In this document: positions 21,580-32,328 of the stretch, in pieces
Position numbering within the stretch: the first letter of the stretch is position 1
Layout of the letters: every line of letters begins with the position of its first letter
NCBI RefSeq assembly: GCF_019059575.1
Contig: NW_024882033.1
Location: 124,001-188,000 of the forward strand
Direction: 5' to 3'
Length of the DNA stretch: 64,000 bases
DNA from: Amphibalanus amphitrite
Taxonomy: Eukaryota; Arthropoda; Thecostraca; Balanomorpha; Balanidae
Notes under the pieces: generated by a model
What the model saw: only the letters and a program-made list of their open reading frames with translations
Databases searched by the model: none
Told to the model about the DNA's origin: nothing
Program-made: the position numbers and the translations under genes

Positions 21580-24500
21580 ATGACACCCCAGATAAAATCA
21601 TCCACTTTGTATGTGGGCAATCTTCCAGTGGATGCCACACGGACAGAAGTAGAAGAAATATTTGGAGAAGCAGGACCTATCAAGAAATGTTTTGTCCTCA
21701 AGGGTAACTTTATTTTTACAAAGTGGTTTCTTTTATTAGACTTTGTCAAATTAAGCTATTTGTGCAGTTGAGTCATGCTTATGGTGCACAGTTTCCTACC
21801 TATGGATCATACCATTTCCTGGTTGTTATGTTTTAGGATAATTATTGGAATAAATCATTGAGTCATTGCAATATCAAGTATATCAAAAGAACTTCTTAAA
21901 AGCATACTGTTCTATGCATAACTTTGTTGAAACATGCTGTCACAGCTAACATTGTCTTACAGCCAAGAATGAGGCCTCGTCATACGCGTTCGTGACGTAC
22001 GCGCTACCGGAGGACACGGATACAGCCGCGGCGGAGCTCCAAAACGCCACTGTTCGCGGCAACCAGCTCACTGTGTCCATATCAAACCGAAAACAGAAAC
22101 AGTCCAGAGCCGCCAAGGAAGGTCCAGGCCACCCCGCCGGCTCCGATCAACACACGCCGTCGAAAGAACCGGTACGGAAGAAACAGAAAACGGACAGCGG
22201 AGCAGCCGCCGTTAAAAGCAGTCCTCCTAAGAAAAAGAAGTCGCCCGATGCTAAAGAGGATGCACATGCAGCAGCACCAAACAAGAAAGGTCGTCTTATT
22301 GTCCGGAATTTGTCGTTCAAGGTGAGAGGTTCTGGTTCCGAAGCACCAGCACGTATGCCGGTAAACGAACAGATTTTAATTGTGTCGTGTTGTTGAAGTC
22401 ATTTACTCATAATGTTCGAATAGAAAAGAGCCGACTAGGAGCTTTATAACGTCCATTGAATCATTAAATGGATGAATCATTGAAGGGATGGATTTAATAG
22501 ATTCATAGACTCATTCATTTTGATAGATGGTCTCAGTGTTTTGTTTTATGTTTCAGGTTACCGACGACTCATTCCGTAAGCATTTCGCATCCGTTGGACC
22601 CGTTACAGAAGTTAAACTGTTGAAGAAATCGAATGGGCTTCTAGTTGGCTGTGGCTTTGTTCAGTTCAAGCATGAAAAGCATGCTCAAGAGGCTATCAAG
22701 AAGTATAATACAAAGCCCTTTCTTGGTAAGTGTAACTCTAAAAGCTGATGAAGTACTTGGTAAATCATGATTTGTGTTTTTGTCGTATCAAGTAATCTTT
22801 CATATCATTGTTTTTTGTTTTTGTTTTTTTTTTTACTGTGTGTCTCCTCAAGCCGGTATTTTTTGTTGCGTTACACTAGATCGGCTACGGAAAAATGATT
22901 GCTACGCTTCCTTTGGGCGAAAGTGAACCCGACACTGATATATCTTAGCAGAATTGACATACAAACTCTCCGTTTTCGTTCATTTGTGCAGGTCGACCGA
23001 TAGTCATTGACTGGGCGGTGGACAAGACTCGATACGAAGCCGCCCAGAAGCCGGCGCAGACGGGCGGCAGCAAGGGCAGTAAGAGACCTCTAGATGATGA
23101 GGAGGATGTAGAAGATGAGGACGAAGAAGAAGACGACGAGGAGAGTGACGATGACGGCTCCAGCCATGACGAGACGATGAGCAGGTCAGTCTTTGAAAAT
23201 GTATCCGTGTACCTGTCATTGAGTGCAATATATGGCCATGAGTTCTTTGATAGCACACTTTATCCACTGATCAGTTACTGTTTCAACTCAACTTATCGCC
23301 ATATCTGCTCTTTTACCATTAAAATTGTTTAGGGTGTCGAATGTCGATTTATTTTTTACTGATAAGTAATTCAGCACCATTGTTCCGTGCATTGATCAGT
23401 TTTCTTTTGTACATAGGTACAAGTAATTCAACAGTATATGTATTTAGTCAGCTTTGTTTGATTGTATACCTACCCAGCGAGTATTTCGGGTTACATTGCC
23501 TGAACTTTCCAGTGAAATTTACTCTTATCTCAATTTAATGACAATGTTTGGAAACAACATCACCACTTGCCATGCATCCTGTGATTACCAGTGTTCTCGG
23601 GAGCTTGCTTGTTGTCCAATAGTGTGATAACTTTACTGGCGTGTTTTCATATTAATCCTGGTCATTTGGTATTTTTGAAAGTCCTTCCCATCAATATCGC
23701 TTATGATGTCCTTTTCGAGCGTCGTACGGTTTTTTTTTGCATCACGGAATGAAACATATTTTCAGCTCTCCGGGCAAGGCAGCAGCCGACCAAGAAGACC
23801 CAGAAGAAGATGACAGTGAAGAGAACCAGGAGAGTGGAGAGGAGGAGGAGGAGGATGGTGACGATGCTGAAACCGGTGAGAGTGACGCCGCCTCTGACGA
23901 AGACAAAGAAGGCAGTGACGACGACGATAAAAGTGACGAGAGCGACGCCGAAGAGGAAAGTGAGGAGAACGATGGTAGTGACGTGGAGGAGGAAGCCACC
24001 ACGCCAGCTAAAAGAAATCGCAAGGTGGCCAGTGATGTCGGCGAGGGCAGCACGCTGTTCATAAAGAACCTGTCGTTCGACACGGACCAGGACACGCTGA
24101 AGGAGCTGTTCTCCCAGTTCGGCCGGGTCAAGTACGCGCTGCTGTGTGTGGACCCGCTCACTGAGTACCCGCGCGGCACGGCCTTCGTTCAGTTCAAGGT
24201 GGGTCGGCCATTTAACCCTCCTATGCTATTGAAGCCGGCGATGTATTGTTTTTACGGAGCGAGCGAAGCGAGCGTAGTCTTTCCTTAGATTAACGGAAAT
24301 TTCTGAGTATGAGCGGCCGGCCGGCCGGCCGGCCGGCCGGCCGTGGTCACGCTTTTGCGAGGCTTATATCTCAGCAACCACTTGACCGATTTACATGCGG
24401 TAAATTTTGTAGGGTAGCTTCATTCCTTCTACCAAGTATTGGACTATTCCCGATGCATGTGGGTGACCCCTTATGCACGTGCCACGTGCAAAACGAAGAG

Positions 24501-27500
24501 GTGTCAGTTTTGTAATTGTTGCAATATCTCGGTAACTACTTGGCCGATTGCGCTGAAAGTTGGCATGTAGGTAGGCACCCACTAGGCACTGCATATCCAT
24601 GTGCCAGAGTTGGGGTGCTGCTGCACGTGCGCACGTGCAGGGGTCGTTTCCAGATCTCGAGAACGGCTCGACCGATTGCGCTCAAATTTGGTACACAGTT
24701 AGGGACCGGTTAGTAGGGTGCCGTGCACAAGTCAGTTGGGACCCATTTTGCACGTGCGCACGTGCAGGGTGCCGCTTCCAGATCTCGAGAACGGCTGGGC
24801 CGATTGTGCCCAAATTTGGCACATCGCTAGAGACCGGTTAGTAGGGTGCCGTGCACAAGTCAGTTGGAGGTGCCCCCTCGCAATTTCGCACGTGCAAGGC
24901 CCACCCTCTCGCTCGCTTCGTTAGTCGCCCCAAAAGGCGTTATACTGGTATTATGTTATCACGCGCGTTGATATTCGCTGCCGCCTTCCATCAAGGGCTG
25001 CTCTGACGTTAGTAGGTATTCACTAACGGCTGTGTGTAGTTCGACTGTCTGCCATCCGCAGAAGGTTACTGAAGAGCGCCGTCTTGGTTTCAGAGTGCCG
25101 AGGAGGCGGAGGCAGCGCGAACGGCGGCCGTCAGCCCCGACAATGCCGCCCTGTTCACGCTGGATGACCGTCGGATCGAGGTGCTACCAGCGGTCAACAA
25201 GGACCAGCTGCGGCGAAAGGGGGAATTGGAGAAGGAGAAGGCCTCGGAGGGCAAGGACAAGCGGAATCTCTACCTGGCCAGAGAAGGACGTGAGTCAATC
25301 GGTGCTAAAAACGAACGCTGTACCCTTGCAGTGGATACTGCACGATCCATTTGTATTCTTTTTAGCATTTCAGAGGGACGCCTCGTGTCCATGAATTCGC
25401 ATGTTTTGACTATATCTATGTGTGCTTGAGGTAATTGTTGACCGGCTTGCGTTTGTTGTGCCATTGTTTGATTCAACTCGCTACCGCCCCTTTTCGTGAC
25501 GTGTGAGAGTGATCTTCCAACGTTTTCATCTCCGTGCCCGTCTCCCCGCTGTCATGGGCACTGGCGGATCCAGGCTTGCGTTTTTGGGGGGGCCAACTCA
25601 TGCAGGAGCCAAACCTAGGGTACCCCCAAATCCTGTTTTCTCATCGGATTTAGGCCACTTATTTTTCGTTGCAGCCCTGACACTATGAATTTTTTTTAAC
25701 TAAAAAGAAAAATATATAAATGGTAGCCCACCCGACCCATGCCTTTATATTACTTTGTAAACACTTACCATTGTTTTTATCGACCAGTTAAAGGGACCCT
25801 CCCACCTTAACATTAGATTTGAGCTGAGATAGCCAAAATGGGGTCCCTGGCTCACAATTACCGGTTTCGGCACGCACTCATAACATCGAGAAATGCCTTA
25901 AATCGGAAATATTGAATTTCAAAATTGCAGCATTTTGATTCAGAGGGGCTAATGCTTTTGGATACCCCTCTGAATGTGTGACGTCAGCGGAGATCTAATG
26001 ATTTTTTAATATTTTACTAAAACGTTTGGTAGCATGCGGTGGTATAGGCTGCTTTGCGCGTAACAAATGCCGCACTTTCAAATAAAGTCGCTAGGAACAG
26101 CAGCGGATATCCCAAAAAGTAAACAAAAATAAAAGTCTAATCTCTTGAAAACCGGTGAATATTTTTCGATAAAATTTGGTAGATATTCGTTTTCGCCCTT
26201 TCTGAACCTAGCGACATCACTTTCATGCCAATTCATTAACTTTTTTGAAGGTGGGAGGGTCTCTTTAACCCGCTTCGAGTCAGTGCTTGGGTCCCTTTGC
26301 GGGCCGGGAGGTGGTAAAACAGCCCTGTCTAACTCGGCTCCTGGGCCACGCCCTGATTGAACAATGTTTCATTATCGTTTGGGGGAGGGGGAAAACGGGC
26401 CACTTTAGGCCTCTGGGAAGGGGGCATGGCCCTAAATGCCCCCTCCCTGGATCCGCCAGTGTAAGAAGAGACCATTGGAGCTGCAGTTGGGTACCTCAGA
26501 CATCAGGGTACGCCCTCAGATGTATGTATAGGACTCGCATGGAGACCTCTTATGCTATAGTGTACTGAAAGGACCCAAAGGAGCCTGTCTATATGGGCTC
26601 CCGGAGATAGACGTGGGCCCTCAGGAGCCCGCCAGAGCCCCAATGAGGGATAAGTGAGGGATACCAAGTGCCTGCAATGGCATATTGCATAAGCCATAAC
26701 GCCTTTACAAATCAATATATTATGCATCAGTGGCAGATCCAAGGGGGGCCACATGGGTCATGACCCCTTTGGTGCCCGGGGGCACCACAGGCCTGTCAGG
26801 GGCACCACCGGCCTAGTAGGGGCACCACCAGCCCGCCAGGGGCACCACAGGCCTAGCAAGGGCACCACGGGCCTGTGAGGGGCCCCACAGGCTTGTCAGG
26901 GGCACCCCAGGTCTGTCAGGGACACCAGAGACCTGCCAGGGGCGCCGCCGGCCTCGCAGGGGCACCATGGGCCTGTCAGGGACACCAGAGGCCTAGCAGG
27001 GGTACCACAGGCCTTACAGGGGCACCACCGGCCTTGCAGGGGCACCTTGGGCCTGTCAGGGGCACCACAGTCCTGTCAGGGCCCAGGGGCACCAGCGGCC
27101 TAGCAGGGGCACCACAGGCCTGCCAGGGGCACCACCGGTCTAGCAGGGGCACCATGGGCCTGTCAGGGGCCCCACCGGCCTCGCAGGGGGCACCACCGGC
27201 CTCGCAGGCATCACGCAGGGGCACCTTGGGCCTGTCGGGGGCATCACGGGCCTGTTGGGGGCACTTTAGGCTTGTCAGGGGCACCACAGTCCTGTCAGAT
27301 CCCAGGGGCATCAGCAGCCTAGCAGGGGCACCCTAGGCCCGCCAGAGGTACAGCCCACCGCTAAAGTAATGTAGGGTTTTACCAAACTCAACGGTTGGCT
27401 TTGACTGGCGATTGTTTAATGCGAAGTGATTGAAAAGAAGATGTCAATAGCTAAAGTTGCAGCTGCAAGGGTGACGATACATATAAGCTACATTCAAAGT

Positions 27501-30157
27501 TTCATTGTAGTCTGGCTAATCGTTCCTAAGCTTCAGAAGCAGAACATACCCATGACTGAAACCCCACATTACTTCTGCTGTGGACTGTACCACAGGCCTG
27601 CCAGGGTCCAGGGGCACCACAGGCCTAGCAAGGGCACCACGGGCCTGTCAGGGGCACCTCAGGCTCCCGTGCCCCCCCCCCCCCTCCCCCCCCCCCCCCA
27701 GATCCGCCAGTGATGCCACACCACGCGAAACACCGCCAACTACCAGCTGCCGCGCCATAAACACGTGCCAACAACAGTCTTTTTTTAAGGTCGACTCCGC
27801 TCGCGCAACTTTTGACTGACCCTCACTGCTACTATATTGCTTCCATATTATGCTGTGGAAAGCTTTACTTCACCAAGTGGCTAAAAACCTCCATCAAGGT
27901 ATATTTTCTTAGCAATTTTTCTGGCGTTTTGGGGGGGGGCCAAACAGGCCACTTTAGGCCTTTGGGGGGGGGGGCATGGCCCCCGTGGCCCCCCCCCCCC
28001 TGGATCCGCCAGTGGTCATGGGTCTGCCCATTTACTTACACCCGTTCCCTCCCCTGGTACCGACAGTGGTACGCGAGGGCAGCCGGGCAGCCGAGGGAGT
28101 GTCGCGCGCTGACATCAACAAACGCATCGGCCTCGAAAAGTGGAAGACCAAGATGCTGCGTAACCTGGGCATGTTCGTATCTCCGGTGCGACTGTGTGTA
28201 CACAACCTGCCGGTCGACTGGGATGACGGCCGTCTGCGGCGGCTGTTCCAGCAGCACGCGCCGGCCGGGGCGCAGATCACTGAGGTATGACCCCCGTCCG
28301 TCTCTCACTGAAGGGTAGACTGGCGGGGAGACTGATGGATGGAATGGTAGACAGACATAGGTCACAATGTACTATGTAGCGAATGTATGAATATGCATCC
28401 GATGTAATGGATGAATCGGTGCGAACTGGTTGTTAATTGAGTGTCCTGAACGCTCTCTGTTACTGCTCTAGGTTTTGTGGTTCCAAGATAATATCTGACG
28501 TCTATGGCTAGCGTGGGTGTCGTCGCTTACATACCTGCCCGTCGTGTCATTATCACGCATATGCACGCGCGTGCGTTTGTCATGACGCATTGTTTGTACT
28601 CTTGCACACAGGCTCGAGTGATGCGGGACCGGCGGGACGTATCGTCTCATCCGCGGGGTCAGTCCAAGGAGTACGGCTTCGTCACCTTCACGCAGCACGA
28701 GGCGTCACTCGCTGCTCTGCGTAACATCAACAACAACCCAGAGATCTTCACCGTGAACCGGGTAAGAAAGAGGCCGGGTGAAACGACTTTGGCGTAGTGA
28801 ATTTGGAGCAGATAAATGTCGGGGCTAATGACTGCTTGCATAATGTAATGTGTATCATATTACGATATGCGTAATGCAATATTTTCGGTCTCATTCATTC
28901 ATTCATTCATTTATTCATTTATTTCACATGAATCCGACATTCCGGTTTTTCATCCACGCACGTTTGACTGTTGCTCTGACTCAGTTGCTTCCCCCTGGTT
29001 TCTGGCTGAAGTTTCATTGCATGCTTCTCTGGCATATTTTCATTTCATAACTGAGATGAGGGTACCCTCCTTGTCTGAATATCTTCCTTGTCTGTCCTTA
29101 CTCCCTCTATCTGACGACGTGTAGTATCTGTCGCCTCGGTAGCCGGCCCATTGTCGACCTACTGGCTGTTTAGTGTTTATCGGGCGTGCATTCCCCTCAC
29201 ATTCCCCTTCCATGCGTCTCCCTCTCTTTCTGACCTCTCTGTCTGTCTGACGGCGTGTCTGGCCTCTCGACAGCGTCCCATTGTGGAGTTCGCCGTGGAG
29301 AACCGGGCAGCGCTAGACGCTCGCCGCAAACGAGAGGAGAAGAGTCGACAGATGAACCAGCCAGTCGCGCCGGCCGCGCTCAGCAGGCGCGCCCGGAAGG
29401 CCGCCAAGAGCGCCACCTCCGCCGCCCCCGCCCCCGCCGCCGCCGCCCAGCCGGCGCGGCCAGCGCACGCCGGTATGGCCGCCGACCCCTCCAATAAACG
29501 GCTGCCCAAGCTGAAGTCGCGAGCGGGCGCCCAGGAGAGCGCCAAGGCCATCACTAGGAAGATGCTGAAGGCGGACAAGAAGGGCCGGCGGGAGCGGGCC
29601 GGTCATAAGAAGGACGTGGTGCAGGATTGGGAGAGAACGCCCGCGGAAAAGGTGAATAGTAACTCTGGCTTCGCGTTGTTTGTGCTAGGCTGACTGACTA
29701 AGGTTTGCGGTGGCAGCTCCTTTCCTGAAATTCTTGGGAGGAGCGAACAGGAGGAAACATGTGTACTAATTAACGAATCGCTTCTCGTTTTTTTAAGCTT
29801 TTTAACCGTGCCGAAAGATGAAACACAAAGCCAAGAAGTTCGCTAAAATAACATGGTGAAGCATAACATTCTTGTGTACCCGCAGTACCAATTCAATTAC
29901 GTTATTCCAACAATCAGAAAGTCTGTAGCGATTGCCACTTGCCAGGCTGAGTTTACATGCTGATGTTGCTCCGTTGGTGACCGATTTCGCCCACTCCCTC
30001 CCTGCAGCAACAGAAGAAGCCGTCCCGACGGGAGCGTAAGGCGGAAAAGGGCCGTGGAAAAGAGCGCCCCGAGGACGCCAAGTTCACGAATCTGGTGGAC
30101 AAGTACCGTAAGAAGCTGGCGGCAGCGCCGGCCACCGCCTCGCGCTGGTTCCAGTGA
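21580..30157 (+). CDS. RBM28: RNA-binding protein 28 (nucleolar, Nop4-like)
   Basis: There are ten exons: 21580-21703, 21963-22321, 22557-22725, 22992-23184, 23766-24198, 25094-25289, 28067-28284, 28612-28761, 29274-29651 and 30008-30157. All introns are GT-AG, all phases agree, and the protein is 789 residues, close to vertebrate RBM28 (about 760). Four RRMs are visible. RRM1 starts TLYVGNLP (residue 9). RRM2 has RLIVRNLSFK (about 152) and CGFVQFK (about 193). RRM3 has TLFIKNLSF (about 378) and TAFVQFK. RRM4 has VRLCVHNLP (about 532) and EYGFVTF. A Lys-rich linker and a long Asp/Glu/Ser run (about 240-365) precede RRM3, and a basic Ala-rich tail follows RRM4. LYLAREG-LVREGSRAAEGV before RRM4 is characteristic of the family. 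Known role: nucleolar, spliceosomal-snRNP-associated or pre-60S ribosome assembly factor. The start ATG lies directly before RRM1; a non-coding upstream exon is possible. Confidence 0.93.
24314..24343. repeat. (GGCC)n microsatellite in RBM28 intron 5
   Basis: About seven tandem GGCC units. It is followed by degenerate repeats of about 128 bp. Confidence 0.95.
24361..24910. repeat. Degenerate tandem repeats anchored on CCGATTGCGCT
   Basis: Anchor motifs lie at about 24386, 24544, 24672 and 24800, so the last three are 128 bp apart. Shared text includes CAGATCTCGAGAACGGCT, GGGACCGGTTAGTAGGGTGC and the palindromic GCACGTGCGCACGTGC. Inverted GAGCGAGCGAAGCGAGCG-like sequence flanks the block on both sides (about 24258 and 24908), suggesting a dispersed element. 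Confidence 0.7.
25788..26268. mobile_element. TTAA-flanked MITE, AGGGACCCTCCCACC family, copy 3
   Basis: It runs from TTAAAGGGACCCTCCCACCT to GGTGGGAGGGTCTCTTTAA, about 481 bp, in the same orientation as copy 2. It is inserted within the hAT-like element. Its right TTAA is followed at once by a fragment of the 1.2-kb repeat. Confidence 0.85.
26265..26352. mobile_element. Truncated end fragment of the 1.2-kb TTAA repeat
   Basis: TTAACCCGC at 26265 and TAACTCGGCTCCTGGGCCAC at about 26329 match the long end of the 1.2-kb repeat, with diverged sequence between them. The rest of the element is missing. Confidence 0.6.
26728..27712. mobile_element. Nested hAT-like element carrying a 20-bp minisatellite
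   Basis: It runs from CAGTGGCAGATCCAAGGGGG to CAGATCCGCCAGTG. The first 40 bp (including CACATGGGTCATGA) match the start of the element at 34052-34531, which also carries the minisatellite. I found no clear target duplication, so the exact ends are less certain. Confidence 0.65.
26772..27340. repeat. Minisatellite, 20-bp unit (GGGCACCACAGGCCTGTCAG)
   Basis: More than 20 tandem units of GGGCACCACAGGCCTGTCAG with substitutions, mostly 20 bp apart. A further short run lies at about 27590-27665 and another array is in the element at 34052-34531. Open frames on both strands through the array are a by-product of the repeat. Confidence 0.9.
28891..28923. repeat. (ATTC)n microsatellite in RBM28 intron 8
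   Basis: About eight imperfect TTCA/TTTA units. Confidence 0.85.
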
Positions 30158-30838
30158 CGCTGCACGGCTTGGCGCAGGGGAGTCGGCGTGAGTGTATGTG
30201 AGAGGGGAGGGGTATATGATTAATGATCGTCCTGTGTCCGTGTCTAAGCGTATGTGTCAGTGGGGGAATTGCTTTCTCCGAGCATTCGGAGGACATGATG
30301 TCTTGACGAAGTGTTGCTGTTTGACACCGGGGTATGAGCGTTTTTGGAGACATTTTGTCCAATGTGTTGCATCTCATGTGTTGACAGATTGAATAGAAGT
30401 CTATTTGAGCTTCTTGACTGTTTATGCGTTATGGAAGGGTTTACGTTCGCTTACTTCGATCTACTTTTGGGATTCGACACTGTTTTCACACCCGACCGTG
30501 CGAAGTTAGATTTAGACGGTGGACATCGCCAAAATCATTTGTTAGCACCAGAGCAATGATGTTCGAGTACTGTAATTCTGCAACGCTTCTGTTGGCCAAC
30601 GGTACTGGATTGCAATAATCACGAGTTTTGTTCCGACGGTGGTAAAATCGAGTAGTTAGAAAAAGAAAAACTGCAAACAACGCGCACAAAACACTTCACC
30701 TTTTTAAATCTCAGCCATGTAGTTGAATAACCTTTCAAATTTTCAGCATGTTGTAAACGATGACTTGATCTTCGTATCCTTAATGGTTGCGCAAAATTTG
30801 AAGTATTAACATCACGGTGAAGAAATTTATCTGCCCGG

Positions 30839-31465
30839 ATGAAGTTCTGGGCGAAAGGTTTCTTCTCGGCCGACTTGATATTATTTTACCTGTGTCTGTT
30901 CCTTGAAACTGTTCTCGTCAGCTTCCCCTATGACAATTTCCACTTTGACGGCCTGTGGGTGGAGGAGCTGCGCGCGGTCACGGCCCTGGCGCTGGCCTGC
31001 ACGCTGGCTCGGCTGGCGGTGCGGTTCGCCGCGCTGCTGACCGTCTGCGGTCTGCTGAGCTGCCTGCTGATGGCGGCCGCCCAGCACGGCCCGGCGCCGC
31101 TGCAGCCGGACCTGGCGCTCACCGGTCTGCTGTTCCAGCTGCTGCTGGCCGCCAGCCGGCGGTACTGCGCCGTCCGCTCTGTGCTGGTGCCGTTCTGGCT
31201 GCCCGGCTCGCCGTGGTGGCAGCGCCGCGCCCGCCGCGCCGGCCGACTGTGGCGCCGGGCGCGCCGCCGCCTGGGAGAGGCCGCCCGCGCCGTGCTGCGG
31301 TCCGGAGAGTACACCCTCGACCTGCTGCTCTACCTGGTCTGTCTGGACTGGCCGGGCGACCTCTGGACGTGGTGGCTGTCCCTGGGAGACCAGCCCGGGC
31401 CCCGGCCACTCCGCGTCAACTGCTACCCGAAATTCACCGTCGACGAGTTCTGTGGCGACTTCTGA
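30839..31465 (+). CDS. Unrecognised intronless membrane protein, 208 aa
   Basis: A single uninterrupted frame starts 681 bp after the RBM28 stop. I do not recognise the family. The N-terminus MKFWAKGFFSADLILFYLCL begins a hydrophobic segment (about residues 11-30). Further hydrophobic stretches lie at about 46-80 (ALALACTLARLAV ... LLTVCGLLSCLLMAA) and 92-106. A very Arg-rich segment (about 127-150) follows, then YTLDLLLYLVCLDWP (about 157-171). This suggests a small multi-pass membrane protein with a basic loop. Base composition is GC-rich, like the neighbouring true exons. The opposite strand is also open for 216 codons but is polar, Gln/Ala-rich and less protein-like. No introns and no clear poly(A) signal were seen, so it could be a single-exon gene, a retrocopy or a chance ORF. 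Confidence 0.5.
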   Translation: MKFWAKGFFSADLILFYLCLFLETVLVSFPYDNFHFDGLWVEELRAVTALALACTLARLAVRFAALLTVCGLLSCLLMAAAQHGPAPLQPDLALTGLLFQLLLAASRRYCAVRSVLVPFWLPGSPWWQRRARRAGRLWRRARRRLGEAARAVLRSGEYTLDLLLYLVCLDWPGDLWTWWLSLGDQPGPRPLRVNCYPKFTVDEFCGDF

Positions 31466-32328
31466 CGGCTCTGCGCTGACCAAGAAATCCGAAATAGAAA
31501 TATTCAAAGTATCAACAAGAGAACCGTTCAAATTACAAAGAGTGAATACCTATCTGGTCATTTACCCAAATGTCTCTGTGTTGACTATCGCGTTCAAGCA
31601 TTCGGTTTGTAATTGATTGTTCGCTGTTCTAATACGAGTGTTCACCCCTTATTTATAGAGTTGAATTGAAATTTCACTTGTGGGGACGATTGTTCTCACG
31701 TGGCAGACAGCGACTCAACAGTACCACCGACCGCCGCTAGATGGCGGTGAGGTGGCCGGCCGGCAGGTCTTCTCCGGGTGGGGGTGGTGTTTTGGAGCCG
31801 GCCCAAGAGATGGCGCTTGGAGCGGTGCCAGCGCCGGACGAGCCAGCCGGCCAGCCGCGCGGTGGCAGCACCGTTAGTGTGGCGACGACTCGAGGACTGT
31901 GTGGCTGGGGTGGGGCGTCACCGCGCGCCGCTGCCGCCCTGCCGTCGGGCCAGGGTGCTGGAGTAGCAGGAGGGATAGCCGCCGTCGACGACGCTCCAGG
32001 TATCGTCCGTTACGGGCCTCCGCCCCAGGTACCGACGCTCCAGGTATTGTTCGTTACCCATGTCCGCCGGCACCGGACCGGGTGGTTCATATGAGATTGG
32101 ATAGATCATCCAATATCACATCTTCAGCTCTCCAATCTATGTTTAGGCTCAAACCCATTTCCGTTGCTCATTCCGTATTCAGGCCGTCTGACCTGGACGG
32201 GTCAGAAAAGGTAACGGTCCCTAAATTTGCACAGCAGATTGTGGCCCAGTGCCTACCCCCAGTGAAGATAGAGCACTGAAAATGGCACCGAGCGACTGTC
32301 CATTACCTGCAAGTACCTACTTGAACCA
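31466..32328. other. GC-rich non-coding block
   Basis: It contains the inverted motif CCGCCGCTAGATGGCGG at about 31731 and a twofold phrase GACGCTCCAGGTATYGTYCG (about 31988 and 32035). Several short frames overlap here but none resembles a known family. Confidence 0.4.

Larger units (their letters stand above)
25559..28014. mobile_element. Composite hAT-like element with 8-bp target duplication, RBM28 intron 6
   Basis: The left end CACTGGCGGATCC and right end GGATCCGCCAGTG are inverted repeats, flanked by the identical octamer GTCATGGG at 25551-25558 and 28015-28022. An 8-bp duplication and CAGTGGCGG-type ends point to hAT-type transposition. A second copy of the right-end sequence (GGCCACTTTAGGCCT... 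GGATCCGCCAGTG) lies at about 26382-26461. Inside are a TTAA MITE (25788-26268), a 1.2-kb-repeat fragment and a nested element (26728-27712). No transposase was seen. Confidence 0.75.

Noticed and set aside
23742-24179. 145-aa Ser-rich minus-strand frame
   Set aside because: It is the antisense of the Asp/Glu-rich region of RBM28 exon 5.
26875-27336. 153-aa plus-strand and 111-aa minus-strand frames of Gly/Pro/Ala-rich protein
   Set aside because: They are produced by the 20-bp minisatellite; the sense and antisense frames are mirror products of the repeat.
30881-31531. 216-aa minus-strand frame opposite the orphan membrane protein
   Set aside because: It is Gln/Ala/Arg-rich and low in structure, as expected of the antisense of a GC-rich coding frame; the plus frame has plausible membrane segments.
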